In this document: piece after piece, positions 21,868 through 32,508 of the stretch
Layout: each line of letters opens with the position of its first letter
Numbering within the stretch: position 1 is the first letter of the stretch
Source of the DNA: Adiantum capillus-veneris
Taxonomy: Eukaryota; Streptophyta; Polypodiopsida; Polypodiales; Pteridaceae
DNA length: 64,000 nucleotides
Direction of reading: 5' to 3'
Assembly: GCA_014529385.2 (NCBI GenBank)
Contig: CM043959.1
Location: forward strand, 87,916,529 to 87,980,528
Made by a program: the position numbers and the translations under genes
Notes under the pieces: model-generated
What the model saw: the letters and a program-made list of their open reading frames with translations, nothing else
What the model was told of the DNA's origin: nothing
The model's database searches: none

Positions 21868-22965
21868 AAGGTTTGTGCTTGCTGTTTTCGCGTCCGCGTG
21901 CACACACACTTTCAGAAGTGCAAATAGGTTTCTGATTTTGGTATAAGCAAATTCAACGTTTCGAGTGCGTTTCCACCAGGCATCGTCAGTTTTTACCCCC
22001 CTTTCGTAGCTATTCGTGCAGTCAAAAGCTTCATCTGAGCTACGCTTCAGGAGTTGTATTTTTCAACTCCACTTTTGCTACAGCTACAGGTACATGACAT
22101 AGGTGCACGTTGTTCAGAGACTATTTTGGGATTGTATATAACCGTTTTATGGCTATTATGTGCTATTGAGACGGTGTTTATGGGGCTGATTAGGAGCACT
22201 TTTTGGCATCGACATTGTCTCGGGTTTTTCAGGCATCCATCTCCTCGTAGGTTCTTGCATACATACATGACATCCAGGTTTCTTACAGGTTGCAGTGTTT
22301 AGCATCGACACAGATTTCAGCAGGAGTACTTGATGTGCATATGCATTGTTTTGGCACTTTTGAGAGCGGTTTTACTCCCCACAGGGATTTGTTTACTGCT
22401 TGCACATTTCGTTTGGCGCCTGTTTGAGCACGTATACTGTACCTTGAAGTATTGTTGATAGTGGATGTGCGTTGAGTTGCAGAAACTACCATATGTACCT
22501 TTTATGGAGCCGATTTGGCTTGTTTCTGGCAGTCTCGACCGTTTTTGAGACTCGGTTCGGAGGCCCTTTCTAAGAATGGACTGGTTTCTTGTCTGCATAA
22601 CCTTTTGTGAGGGTTGATAGCGTGAGGTTTTCTTGACCTGAGGGATTCTTGAATGTTGAGATCCTTTCGGTGATACAGGTTGCTGGAGTACCCCTTTTTT
22701 GTGGCCTCGCCATAGGACATGTATAGAGAGGGCTAGGTGCATTTGACACCGTGTTGGTAGTCTTGGGTCAGTTTTTTGACTTTTTATGCATAGTTAGTGG
22801 TTGATGCTTCTGTCTTATGCTTCGAGAGCATTACTTTTGATGCATTACTGATCTCTTGTCACAGTTTTGGATTGAGATTCTGTCAGTTTTTCTGGGAAAA
22901 CTCTGCCGAATTTTTCGGGACGGAATTACCAGTGTTTATTGCCATATTATCTTTAGCTTGCAGCC

Positions 22966-23724
22966 ATGTCATCTAGTGGTGAAAAGGATATTTACAATAT
23001 CCAGAAATTTGATGGGACAAATTTTGCTATCTGGAAAGAGCAGATTCAAGATGTTCTTATACAAAAAGGCCAGCTGGATCCTATCATGGAGCGCCCAGAG
23101 GGTGAGTATACAGATGTTGAGTGGGAGAAACTTGATGCTAAGGCCAAATCTACCCTCCGTTTGCATTTGACCGAATCTATGTACTTTACTATAGTTGAAG
23201 AAAGGACTGCTGGAGATGTATGGGATAAGTTGTGTTCCAATTATGAGAACAAAAGTGCCACTAATAAGGTTTTCCTTATGAAGAAGCTGTTTGACCTTCG
23301 TATGAAGGAAGAGGGCACTTTTTCTACTCACATTAATGAGTTCAATATCATTTTCACTCAGTTGACCACTCAGGGTTTGGCCTTCGATGAGGAAATCAAA
23401 TGTATATTCTTGCTATGCAGTTTACCCTCGTCTTGGGATATGTTCTGTATGGCGATTAGCAACTTAGCACCTGGTACCGGTCTAGTGTACAATGAAGTCC
23501 TTGGGAGTTTGTTTACCAAGGAGATTTGCAGGAAATCTCTCGAAGGCAAGAAGGATGGTGATGCGTATGTTGCTAGTGATAGACAGAGGGGTCGCACTCA
23601 ATGTCATGCCAAAAGCAAGGCACGTGGGGGCTCACACAGTAAGTCTCGAGGTTCTATGCATAATGGCGAGTGCTATCATTGCCATAAAAAAGGGCATATG
23701 AAGAAGGATTGCAGGAAATGGTAG
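22966..23724 (+). pseudogene. Copia-2 gag (UBN2 type) with zinc knuckle
   Basis: An open stretch of 252 codons starts MSSSGEKDIYNIQKFDG and contains FAIWKEQIQDVLIQKGQ, the WDKLCSNYENKS helix region and LFDLRMKEEGTF, as expected for copia-type gag. The zinc knuckle CYHCHKKGHMKKDC ends at 23715, just before a TAG stop. In intact relatives the frame runs on into protease, so that stop is a mutation. A ~1.1-kb leader separates the PBS from this ATG. Confidence 0.85.
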
Positions 23725-26700
23725 CAAAGCAAGAAGGATAAATAATCCGGTGAAACTTCCTAGTCTGATGATTCAAACAAGGGCAAAGCAAAGTTAGAGG
23801 AGATCAATGTGCTAGAGTCTTCAAATGCTCCTATTGTAGAGACTCTTCCAGTGGTTGTTATGCCACTTACCTTTGACGTATTGGTCTTCACAGCAGATCT
23901 ACCTGTCAAGGCTCTTGTTACAGAAGATGTGCAGTATGCACAGAATTGGATAGTAGATTCTGGTGCGAGTTTCCATGTGACACCACATAGAGAGTGATTC
24001 TCTACTTATTCTCACTCTTGTCGTAGAGTGAGACTTGGTGATGCTTGTGAACTAGACATTGAGGGTGTCAAAAACGTCAAATTGAATCTAAGGAATGGCA
24101 CGCACTTTACTTTATGTAATGTCAGACATGTGCCCAAGTTGACTAAGCTTGATTTCTGTTGGTCAGCTTGATGATTTGGACTACAACACCACATTTGGCA
24201 ATGGTTCATGGGTAGTACGTAAAGGTAATCTTGTTGTACTCAGAGGTCAGAAGCATGGTACCTTGTATTCCATGCATGTGTTAGATCTTGGTCATGATTA
24301 CATATCTATAGACGAGCTGCCGTCTACTGAGTTGTGGCATTACCGGCTAGGTCATATTAGCCACAAAGGAATGAGAACTCTGACTCGTTTTGACTACTTA
24401 CCTGTCTTGTCTTATGTTGACTTTCTTGTTTGTAAGCACTGTATCTAAGGAAAACAGACTAGGTCCGTGCACTTACCATTGGGTCAGAAGCGAGCTGAAC
24501 CTCTAGATTTAGTACATAGTGATGTTTGTGGTCCTACGTCAACCAAATCTCTAGGGGGGCCAACTATTTTGTGACATTCATAGATGACTCTACTCAAAAG
24601 GTGTGGGCATATCCTTTGAAACATAAGGATCAAGTTCTTCCTGTGTTCCAAATTTTTTTGGCACTCGTTGAGAATCATTCTGGCAAGAAACTCAAGAGGT
24701 TACGGACTGACAACGGTGGAGAGTATGTCTCCAAGGAGTTTGACAATTTCTGTGCTAAAAGGGGGATTAAAAGGCTGTTTATTGCACCATACACACCAGC
24801 TCATAATGGAGTTGTTGAGCGCATGAATCATACAATTCAGGAAAGAGTCACAGCTATGCTTTCTAGGGTAAATCTCACACAAGGCTTTTGGGTAGAAGCC
24901 GTCTTGACCGCAGTGCACATTATAAATCGTTGACCTAGTACGCCATTGAATTATGAGATTCCAGAAGAGTTATGGTCTAAACGTAAGTCCCACTATGACC
25001 ATCTATGTGTTTTTGGTTGTGAAGCTTATGCTCACGTACCTAAACAACTTTGATAGAAGTTAGAGCCAAAGTCACACAAATGTATTTTCATTGGATATGG
25101 TGCAGGTGGAGAGATGGGATATCGTCTCTAGCACCCGGAATCTCGTCGAGTCATCCGTAGTTCAGATGTGATCTTCAACGAGTCGAAGATGCATAAACAA
25201 CCTATCAAGGAAATAAAGATTTAGAGAGTCACTTTTGAGGATGTTGCCTCAGAGACAGTGAAATCAAAGCGGGCTAGTGATGTACCTTCCACTAGTAATG
25301 CTCCACAGGGAGCGGATAGCAATGGTCAAGGAGTGAGACGGTCTACTAGAGTCTCTCGTCCACCTGTGGTTTCGACCAGGTCTTGATTACATCATGTTGA
25401 CCGATTACGGTGAGCCAAGCTTCTACCAAGAAGCCATGTTGACAGATGATGTGGTGAAGTGGGAGTAGGCTATGGTATCTGAGTATAACTCGATTCTGGA
25501 TAATGACACTTGGGACTTGGTAGAATGGCCAAATGATGCGAAAGCTTTACCTTGCAAATGGGTTTACAAGAAAAAATTTACCTCAGGTGATCCAAATCCA
25601 AACTACAAGGCTAGACTTGTAGCCTAAGGGTTCAAGGGAGTCGATTTTGATGAAATCTTCTCGCCTGTGGTCAAGATGAAAACACTTGGAATAGTACTTG
25701 GTCTTGTAGCGATTGAGGACATGGAACTTGTCCAAATGGATGTGAAGACATCATTTCTTCTCGGGGATCTCGATGAGGATGTTTACATGCAACAATCTGA
25801 AGGGTTTGTTCAGGAGAACGCATCTCGTGAGGAGCTAGTATGTAAGCTCAAAAAGACACTTTATGGCTTAAAGCAGGGTTCAAGGTAGTGGTATCATAAA
25901 TTTGATGCATGTATGAGGTCTCAAGGGTATAAAAGGAGCGAAGAGGATCACTGCTTGTACACAAGAAGGCTAGATGATGGCTCGATGATCATTCTAGTTT
26001 TGTATGTTGATGACATGCTTATAGCTGGGAAATCCATTGCGGAGATTGCCAACTTGAAGAAAACACTTAGCAACAATTTTGCAATGAAAGATTTGGGGGA
26101 TGCTACACACTTTCTTGGCATGCGAATCAAAAGAGATCGCAAACGTCGTATTCTTGAGTTATCTCAGGAAACATACATTGAGAAAGTTTTGCAGCGTTTC
26201 AATATGCAGGGAGGGAAAGCATTGAGTACCCCAATGCAGGCATTCTTGAAACTCAGCAAGGAAAATGCACCCAAATCTGATGCTGAGAGAGCAGAAATGG
26301 CTAAGGTACCATATTATTCGGTAGTGGGCAGTCTCATGTATTCTATGGTGGCCACAAGACCAGACATTGCTTTTGCAGTGGGAGTGGTGAGCCGATATAT
26401 GGCAAATCCTGGCAGCAAGCATTGGGAAGCAGTGAAGCACATTCTTAGGTACCTCAAAGGTACAGTCGGTAGGTGTTTACACTTCGGGAACAGTGATGCA
26501 TCCATCGTGGGTTATGAGGATGCAGACTATGGTTGTGTCGACAATAGGAGATCGAAATCTGGCTATGTTTTCATATTTGCTGGAGCAGCAGTATCTTGAA
26601 GGTCATGTCTTCAAGATTGTACGTTGTCTTCCACTACGGAAGCAGAGTACGTTGCATTGTCGGATGTAAGTAAAGATGCTGTATGGTTATCTCGCTTGGT

Positions 26701-26959
26701 CAAAAATCTTGACATTGATAAGACTCCAATGATATATTGTGATAGTCAGAGTGCTCTTGCATTGGCAAGGAATCTCGTGTTTCACTCCAAATCAAAACAC
26801 ATGGAAGTCAGGTATCATCTCGTGAGATCATATTTTTTGTCCAAAAAGCTCATTGATTTGGTCAAGGTACACACCGACGACAACCTAGTAGATGGTTTGA
26901 CGAAAGGCTTAGCTTTGGAGCGGTTTACACATTGCAGTGAGTTGATGGGTATACATTGA
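23725..26959 (+). pseudogene. Copia-2 pol remnants
   Basis: The domains are in the right order but are cut by stops. They are: protease NWIVDSGASFHVTPH followed by a stop (23995), pre-integrase LWHYRLGHISH...CKHC, integrase DLVHSDVCGP / LRTDNGGEY / NGVVERMNH (24500-24930), RT VQMDVKTSFLLGDL (25735-25790), the catalytic LYVDDMLIAG (near 26000), and RNase H with SSTTEAEYVALS, CDSQSALALARN and HMEVRYHLVRS, ending at 26959. Many stops sit where CAG, CAA, CGA or TGG would be expected, for example near 24931, 25129, 25467, 25626 and 25886. That pattern points to C-to-T decay. Confidence 0.88.
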
Positions 26960-27028
26960 AGCCACTAGATTGCTTCACGATTGTACATACCAGGTCACTT
27001 GGGCTGCGTTGGCCTTCAAGTGGGAGTT

Positions 27029-27156
27029 TGTTGGGATTCAGGCCAACTGGTCGGACATCCCACTTACTACTAACCCATCTACTAACTTAACCTACATACA
27101 ATTATTCTTTAATACAACAGAATAAGGACCTGCATGCTTTGCGCTCCACCGAAAAT

Positions 27157-27207
<51 letters not shown>

Positions 27208-27240
27208 TTGCACTCGCACATGCTTCGTGCAGCACCATTA
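27029..27240 (+). repeat. Copia-2 3' LTR
   Basis: 212 bp, with (CT)n at 27160-27203 expanded relative to the 5' LTR. It ends ATTA where the 5' LTR ends TTCA. A target duplication follows. Confidence 0.88.
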
Positions 27241-27581
27241 TTTACTTCCCCACCCCTCTCATTTACATCATTAGTCCCATGTTTGGAACGAGTGGCTCTA
27301 CTAAAGGTTTCCTTCAAGCGGCTAAGCACGCTCGACCCAGACCATGGGCCCATGGCATGCATGTCTTGGCTTGAGCTATCAGGATTAGGCATCGGGTAAC
27401 CCTCCATGACGTCGTAGTCAGAGGAAGAGTCACTAGACGCAATATGTGTGTCCTGAGTAGTACTACCTTGGGTTCCCACTGAGGGCCTAGAGCCTAAGAT
27501 AGAGGAATAATTATTACCCGCGTAAATGGAGGCACTCTCGATGTGCTTGTCCTCTAGCACACGACCAGAGCGTAGGTGCAT
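27241..27581 (-). pseudogene. Gypsy-1 gag N-terminus
   Basis: The minus-strand ATG at 27581 begins MHLRSGRVLEDKH, and the frame stays open to the Copia-2 junction with a Ser/Asp-rich body (SSDSSSDYDVMEG). Leaving out Copia-2 and one TTTAC copy, the reading frame passes without a break from here into the segment starting at 21653. This supports one gag interrupted by Copia-2. Starts of the type M-x-x-RSG are common in plant gypsy gag proteins. Confidence 0.75.
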
Positions 27582-28490
27582 GTGACCTCAACACTCTAGA
27601 GGTGTTGGTGAGTGCCCGTGAAGGCTGCTCACCTAGTTTTTTAGGTGTTTACAACCCATTTTTTTGTATTTTTGGTCCTTTTTTTTAACCGAGTCACGGA
27701 ATATGGCGTGTGATAACTCAAAACGAGTGTCTTGGCTAGGGGACGTGCCGTGCTTTACAGCCCCCGATTCGGTTACGTACAGCCCTCAAAATCCTAAAAC
27801 TAATCTTTTCCTAGGTGGGGAGAGGGCTAGAATTAGTAAGTCCAAAGGGTGAGTGTGAAGGGGATGGTGGAGGACTTGAGGAACTTGTCCCACATGCCCT
27901 CCCTTCACTTGAAGTCCTAGTCTTTATATATAAAGTGGTGTGTATAGTATATCATACGACTTGGGCCTGGGCCTGGGCTTGGACTTGGGGAAAGATCCCG
28001 ATCCCGATCCTTCCTTTTAGGATAAGGTTTTTTAAATTTAATTTCCGAATTTCTTTTTGTCTCAATATTCTCGAGCGTTTTTTTAAAACATTTTTTTTCA
28101 AAAAAATCTTTTTCTGAGGATAATGTGGACGTCGAGCTCCCATGCGCAAACAGCAGCTCCCAGGAGCTCTGTCTAACCTCCTTGCAGCTAATTAATAGTT
28201 TAACACAGATTTGCACACTCACAGACAGTCAACTCTACTGCTCACTGTCTACACTCACTAACAAATCTACTAACATCTGCACTTATAGATCTTGCAAAAC
28301 TAACAAAAACCAGTACAATGCAACACTAGCAAAACTTACAGCCACTAATAGAATCTGACAAAAACTTGCTAATCTGTTCTTTACAGTCACTTAACATTAG
28401 CTAATAAAACACTGCAAAAAACAGAAAACAGATGGAAGAAAGGCTTCCAGAGGTAGCAATGAGAACTCCTCAAGCTTAATACAAGGATTT
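27582..28490 (-). other. Gypsy-1 5' leader
   Basis: About 0.9 kb of non-coding sequence lies between PBS and gag. It contains a short GGGCCT/CTTGGG repeat (27960-27990), three GATCCC units (27997-28013) and poly-T tracts around 28080-28110. No ORF is convincing on either strand. Confidence 0.65.
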
Positions 28491-28507
28491 CCCCGACAAC
28501 GGCACGA
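28491..28507 (-). promoter_or_regulatory. Gypsy-1 primer-binding site (tRNA-Asp type)
   Basis: The + strand reads CCCCGACAACGGCACGA just inside the 5' LTR. It matches the 3' end of plant tRNA-Asp (CCCCGGCAACGGCGCCA, from memory) at 14 of 17 positions. The three mismatches include two C/T-type changes. Confidence 0.75.
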
Positions 28508-28512
28508 AAAAA

Positions 28513-28760
28513 TGTACGCTTTTTCGTACGTGTCAAAGTTGAGAACTTGCCTGTGCACTGTGTGCGAGCCTCGAAAGGCTGCAAACACACAACTAGAAGA
28601 GCCTGGCAAGCTCAAAGGCACAGGGGTGTGTCACTCACTGCTCAATGCTTCCGTCGTGAAGGATCTTGTGCTGCGAAGAAGAAGGAGCCGCCGTCGATGC
28701 CGCGCTTAACCGCCTTGCCGTCGTCGATGCCGCCGCAATGCTTGATCACACACACACACA

Positions 28761-28819
<59 letters not shown>

Positions 28820-29146
28820 ACACACACACACACACACACCCACACCCACTTGTGAGAGACCACGAAGGAGAAGGAGACAGAGATGGAGCAAGAGCACTTC
28901 TTAGCTTACACCTTAGAGAATGAGGATTTTTAGGTCAAATGGACCTTTTATAAGAGTGTGACCCATTCACACATGGGTGTCCACAGTGGTCGGTCGTTGC
29001 AAAACTACTATAAGAATAAGATAAGTGGTGCACCTCTCATCGACGATCACTTACACACCTATTGGACCGACAAGCCCGGTCCATGACTCAATCAAATAAA
29101 TAATATGCGTTCGTCGAAGGTAATAGGGTATCCGTGAGGGTTAACA
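28513..29146 (-). repeat. Gypsy-1 5' LTR (uninterrupted)
   Basis: 634 bp, TGTACGC to GGTTAACA on the + strand. The central microsatellite (28745-28840) consists of CA, CT and again CA units. This copy shows the state of the LTR before the LINE inserted in the other copy. Confidence 0.9.
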
Positions 29147-29543
29147 GGGGTTGAGACCGGGGACAAGCTAATGCTTTCATTTAGCTAAGTTAGGAGCATA
29201 ATTGTGGTGCATGAATCTCTCTATCTTCATTGCACCATCAAGGTCTCAAGGAACACAAAGCTTGTATTATACCAAGTCTCTCTTTATGGGAAAAATTATA
29301 ATACAAAAGCCTTTTGGTGGAGGGGGGACCGGCTCCACATAAATTCGGTCCTCAATTGTTGTCAAGTTCTCTAATTCTCTCTCTTACAAAGTATTGTTCA
29401 TGTCAAGTTAATTAAGTATAATGGTTATGTTGCTACTGCTAATTAAGTTCACCCTCTATCTTCTCAAAGTAGTCTCATAAAAATGCTCACTACAGTTCTC
29501 TTAATTCTGCTATTCTCAATGTTCATAGGCCATTTCCATTATA
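29147..29543 (+). repeat. Right part of the split gypsy-2-family LTR
   Basis: The sequence from GGGGTTGAGACC to CCATTTCCATTATA aligns with the reverse complement of 53577-53960, including GAATTTATGTGG/CCGGTCC on the strand opposite to gypsy-2. It completes the piece at 3288-3363. No PBS follows it, so it is either a solo LTR or the 3' LTR of a lost element. Confidence 0.75.
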
Positions 29544-29653
29544 GAGAAGATGGGATTCTCAAAATAGTTGATAACAATGGGCTATTCTCAATGTTCATAG
29601 GCCATTTCCATTATAGAGAAGATGGGATTCTCAAAACAATAGACAACAATGGG
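29510..29653. repeat. 72-bp tandem duplication at the LTR end
   Basis: Two nearly identical 72-bp units (29510-29581 and 29582-29653) both begin CTATTCTCAATGTTCATAGG. The duplicated block includes the last ~34 bases of the LTR plus flanking DNA, so the duplication happened after the LTR inserted. Confidence 0.92.
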
Positions 29654-30094
29654 CATTCCCATGTGGCATGGATAAACTTTTGTGGTGAGTGTTTGGAGAG
29701 AAACAAAGAACTCAAAATCAACATTTAATAGCCACATCAAACCAAATTAGACACCCAAATTGGAAGCAAAAAAAGAGTTCGGTCAGAAGAAATCAACTCA
29801 ACACAGTTTCTAGAACACAACTACCAATACAACCTACCAATGCATGCATAATCCATAGATTGTAAGACCTAATAATGACTTATGTAGCCTAAGTCAATGA
29901 TGGATGTAAGTGGATATTTCCGTTTTACTTCTCTACGTGGCACGTACATAGTCTCCCTCACCCCCTCCTTTTTCCCTTGTTTTGCTATTTGATGCAAAGG
30001 GGGGGATCTCTTGAGATTCCCCCTAATGCAAGCACCTGAAAATGATTTGTGACACCTATTCAAATCATTGTTTTTTCCTTTAATGTTAAATCTT
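29654..30094. other. Intergenic, nothing recognised
   Basis: AT-rich sequence with short pyrimidine tracts and a GGGGGG run at 30000. No coding signature or repeat end is visible. Confidence 0.5.
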
Positions 30095-30785
30095 TTTTTT
30101 CCCCTAAACTTACAATCGTGAGTGGATGCATTAAATTCTCCAAAAGAAATATATAGAGCAACCTGAAGCTCTTGTTGAGCCTTGAGGGATCACGCGATAC
30201 ATCGATAAGTTACAAGGCCCCAAATCGAGGCGAACCACTACTTATGATTTCATACACATCGTTAGAGATTTGCAGTCAATACGATGCTAACTATCCTATT
30301 CCTCTCGTCCGAATTCTTCCTTTTACCAATGGCAATAATCACTTCCCTGCTTTCTTGGATAATCTCTGTGAAACTAGATGTTGATAGGACATTTTCGAAA
30401 ACCCGACGGTTACTGGCCTTCAAGACTTGCTTAAAGTAAGATAATCTAACAATCGTGAGTGGATGCATTAAAGTCTCCAAAAGAAATATATAGAGCAACC
30501 TCAAGCTCTTGTTGAGCCTTGAGGGATCACGCAATACATCGATAAGCTACAGGGCCCCAAACTGAGGCGAACCACTACCTATGATTTCATACACATCGCT
30601 AGAGATTTGCAGTCAATACGACGCTAACTATCCTATTCCTCTCGTCTGAATTCTTCCTTTTACCAATGGCAATAATCACTTCCCTGCTTTCTTGGATAAT
30701 ATCTGGAAACTAGATGTTGATAGGACATTTTCGAAAACCCGACGGTTACTAGCCTTCAAGACTTGCTTAAAGTAAGATAATCTAA
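30095..30785 (-). mobile_element. LINE 3' fragment, tandemly duplicated
   Basis: Two units of 337 bp (30112-30448 and 30449-30785) are nearly identical. Each begins ACAATCGTGAGTGGATGCATTA and includes GAGCCTTGAGGGATCACG. The unit resembles the 3' end of the minus-strand LINE at 39450-40357 (CACAATTGTGAGTG, then GAGCCTTGAGGGG). A poly-T run (30091-30100) marks the tail on the minus strand. Confidence 0.65.
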
Positions 30786-31671
30786 CACTTTGTGTACCGA
30801 TTAGAAAAACCAAGACAATTCTATTTGCTTTTGCACTCATTTCGGGAAGCGCCCCCCTCCCCCCCCCTTAGGACTAATTGACACGAAGACTCCTCTATGA
30901 AAAAAACAAGCACCATGGCATGGAGACAATTGATCCATTGGACGCGATTGTGATCACAATGTAAAATCGAGCCTTGTGAATGCAAGGTGTTACGAGTGTG
31001 GACTCGGTGTGCGCTCTCAAACATGCAATGTCCTTGCGTAAAATCTTGTGTGAATTAGTTGTGATCTTGATTAGAGCGAACTGCACTCGCCCTTGTTTTT
31101 GGCCTTTAGGAGAGGTCGTTCCTTCTGCCCGCCCCTCTCTTGGGGGGGAACTTTGGCGACTTGAAGATTGCCCTTAGGTCAGTGGCACTGTAATGCATTG
31201 CATGATGACAATAATGGCTTGAGGAGGATGGGGCCGGGCTCCCTTGCAAAAGCCCATGGCATTTATGTGACTGCTTGTTGCTTTGCCAAGGGGTGGTCTT
31301 CCTGGGGCATCTCCTATCGCTAGAGTCGAAGAATCTTGGCCCATTCGGGTCGATGATGAGGATGATGGGCCCCACCCATGTTGCTGTTTGCATTTGACAT
31401 AGTCCGTTTCCCGGACGCTCTATTTCGGAGGAAGAAGCCGCATGTGTAAGGTGGGAGCTCTTCTCTGGCGGCTAAAACAGAGTTCTTTCTCCTCTTTGAG
31501 TGAGGTATGCTATTCTTCCGAAGGGTGACACCCAGGTCTCATGGTATCTGGTTGTCGTGGGATAGCTCTCGTGTTCGCGAGTAGAAACTTTTTTGGTCCT
31601 CCATGGCTGTTTATAAGCATGGAGCTATTGTATCCATGGGTTTTTCTAATGTAATATCATCATCCACTCTC
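30786..31671. other. Intergenic, nothing recognised
   Basis: Contains a C-rich tract at 30851-30867. The GC-richer part (31080-31660) has frames on both strands, but none shows a known motif. The stretch CTAATGTAATATCATCATCC near 31650 looks like a non-LTR element tail, without further support. Confidence 0.45.
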
Positions 31672-31752
31672 TCCTTTTGAATGAGTAGGATTTGAACTCA
31701 TTACGTACATAGCATGAACACGTTACCACTAGGCTATATGCCCTCGCTGGCC
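31672..31752 (-). repeat. tRNA-like SINE head
   Basis: On the minus strand TAGCCTAGTGGT matches the Pol III box A consensus at 11 of 12 positions. About 36 bases on, AGTTCAAATCC matches box B at 9 of 11. The spacing is right for a tRNA-derived SINE, but the acceptor stem does not pair and there is no CCA-type end. The 3' body is short and ends in an A-rich stretch. Confidence 0.5.
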
Positions 31753-31785
31753 TCTAAGGTCCCTTTAAGCATTAAAAAGAAAAAT

Positions 31786-31792
31786 CCCCCCC

Positions 31793-31829
<37 letters not shown>
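31786..31829. repeat. 44-bp poly(C) tract
   Basis: 43 C and one T (31793), followed by TTTTCCC and A-rich runs. Such a run is unusual, and its length in the assembly may be unreliable. Confidence 0.95.
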
Positions 31830-32232
31830 TTTTCCCACCACCCAAAAAACCCCAAAAAAAAAAACTAATTAATGGGTTTTGAAAAAGTCGTTTTGGCACC
31901 TACTGGAGAGAGCACTGCCCAAAAAAATTAAGAAAAAAGAAAAAAAAAAGGCCGTCGAGTTGTGAGTCGAGACCCATGAAGATTGTGTCCATAGAAATTT
32001 TATAATGGGGGAGCATCGGGCGAGAGAAAAGCGGAGATACGTGGGTAGGTTGACAACTCCAAAAGTGTAGTACAACAGCGATAGACAGTACTCAACGAGC
32101 CTCAACGAAGCGAGGTGATTATGTACTGCATTTTGTGTGTGAAGCAAGGGTTATCGTACTAACACACAGAGGAGAGAGAGAGAGAGAGCAGGCCCTCGTG
32201 TTCCAACTTCCGTGTTTGTGTGTGTGTGTGAA

Positions 32233-32272
<40 letters not shown>

Positions 32273-32508
32273 CTCTTGCGGCTTGCCTGCTTTTTGCGGT
32301 CAATCCTTGACTCGTGTACTCCATGGCCGGCTTTCTCAGGTTGTTGGGCGAGATCGCCCTTTCTCATATGCCGCCTCCTTTCTGCTCAAGCCTCAGCGAG
32401 TTCAAAAGCCCAAAGCTTCGCCTGCCATAGCCAGAAGGTGAGAAACTCTACATACATTCTGCAGCATCAAGCAGCCCGTACATCAGGTCCTCTCTGCGTT
32501 TCGTAGCC
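31830..32508 (+). promoter_or_regulatory. Upstream region of the ZIP gene
   Basis: This stretch precedes the transporter ATG. A TATA-like TTTATAAT sits at 31998-32005. AG repeats at 32171-32188 and 32230-32270 lie where the 5' untranslated leader is expected, a common place for AG/CT tracts in plant genes. A frame from 32135 ends at 32506, two bases before the ATG, and would be an upstream ORF if transcription starts that far out. The transcription start is not visible. Confidence 0.35.

Larger units (their letters stand above)
21654..27240 (+). mobile_element. Copia-2: degenerate Ty1/copia retrotransposon
   Basis: The LTRs at 21654-21854 and 27029-27240 start TGTTGGGATTCAGGCC. The target duplication TTTAC is present on both sides (21649-21653 and 27241-27245). 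The PBS TGGTATCAGAGC (21856-21867) matches initiator-Met tRNA fully, and the polypurine tract AAGTGGGAGTT abuts the 3' LTR at 27018-27028. The LTRs differ at roughly one base in ten plus indels, so this copy is much older than Copia-1. It interrupts the N-terminal gag of gypsy-1. Confidence 0.95.
3364..29146 (-). mobile_element. Gypsy-1: Ty3/gypsy LTR retrotransposon with three nested insertions
   Basis: Two ~630-bp LTRs (3364-7767 with a LINE inside, and 28513-29146) both start TGTACGC and end GGTTAACA on the + strand. Reading on the minus strand, the element has the 5' LTR, a PBS complementary to tRNA-Asp, a ~0.9-kb leader, gag in pieces, pol with reverse transcriptase and RNase H, a broken integrase, a polypurine tract and the 3' LTR. 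Removing the LINE and the two Copia elements leaves about 11 kb. The target duplication is GGGAC/GGGGT, and the intact gypsy-2 LTR reads GGGAC at that point. A tRNA-Asp primer is typical of many plant Tat/Athila-lineage elements, so that lineage is my inference. Frameshifts, stops and the missing integrase core make it inactive. Confidence 0.88.

Noticed and set aside
28547-28923. Open frames on both strands across the gypsy-1 LTR
   Set aside because: They cover the LTR and its CT/CA tract. Similar frames in the other LTR copy are not conserved as protein.
32135-32506. 123-codon + frame just upstream of the ZIP gene
   Set aside because: It runs through AG repeats of the presumed leader and has no homology. 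At most it is an upstream ORF.
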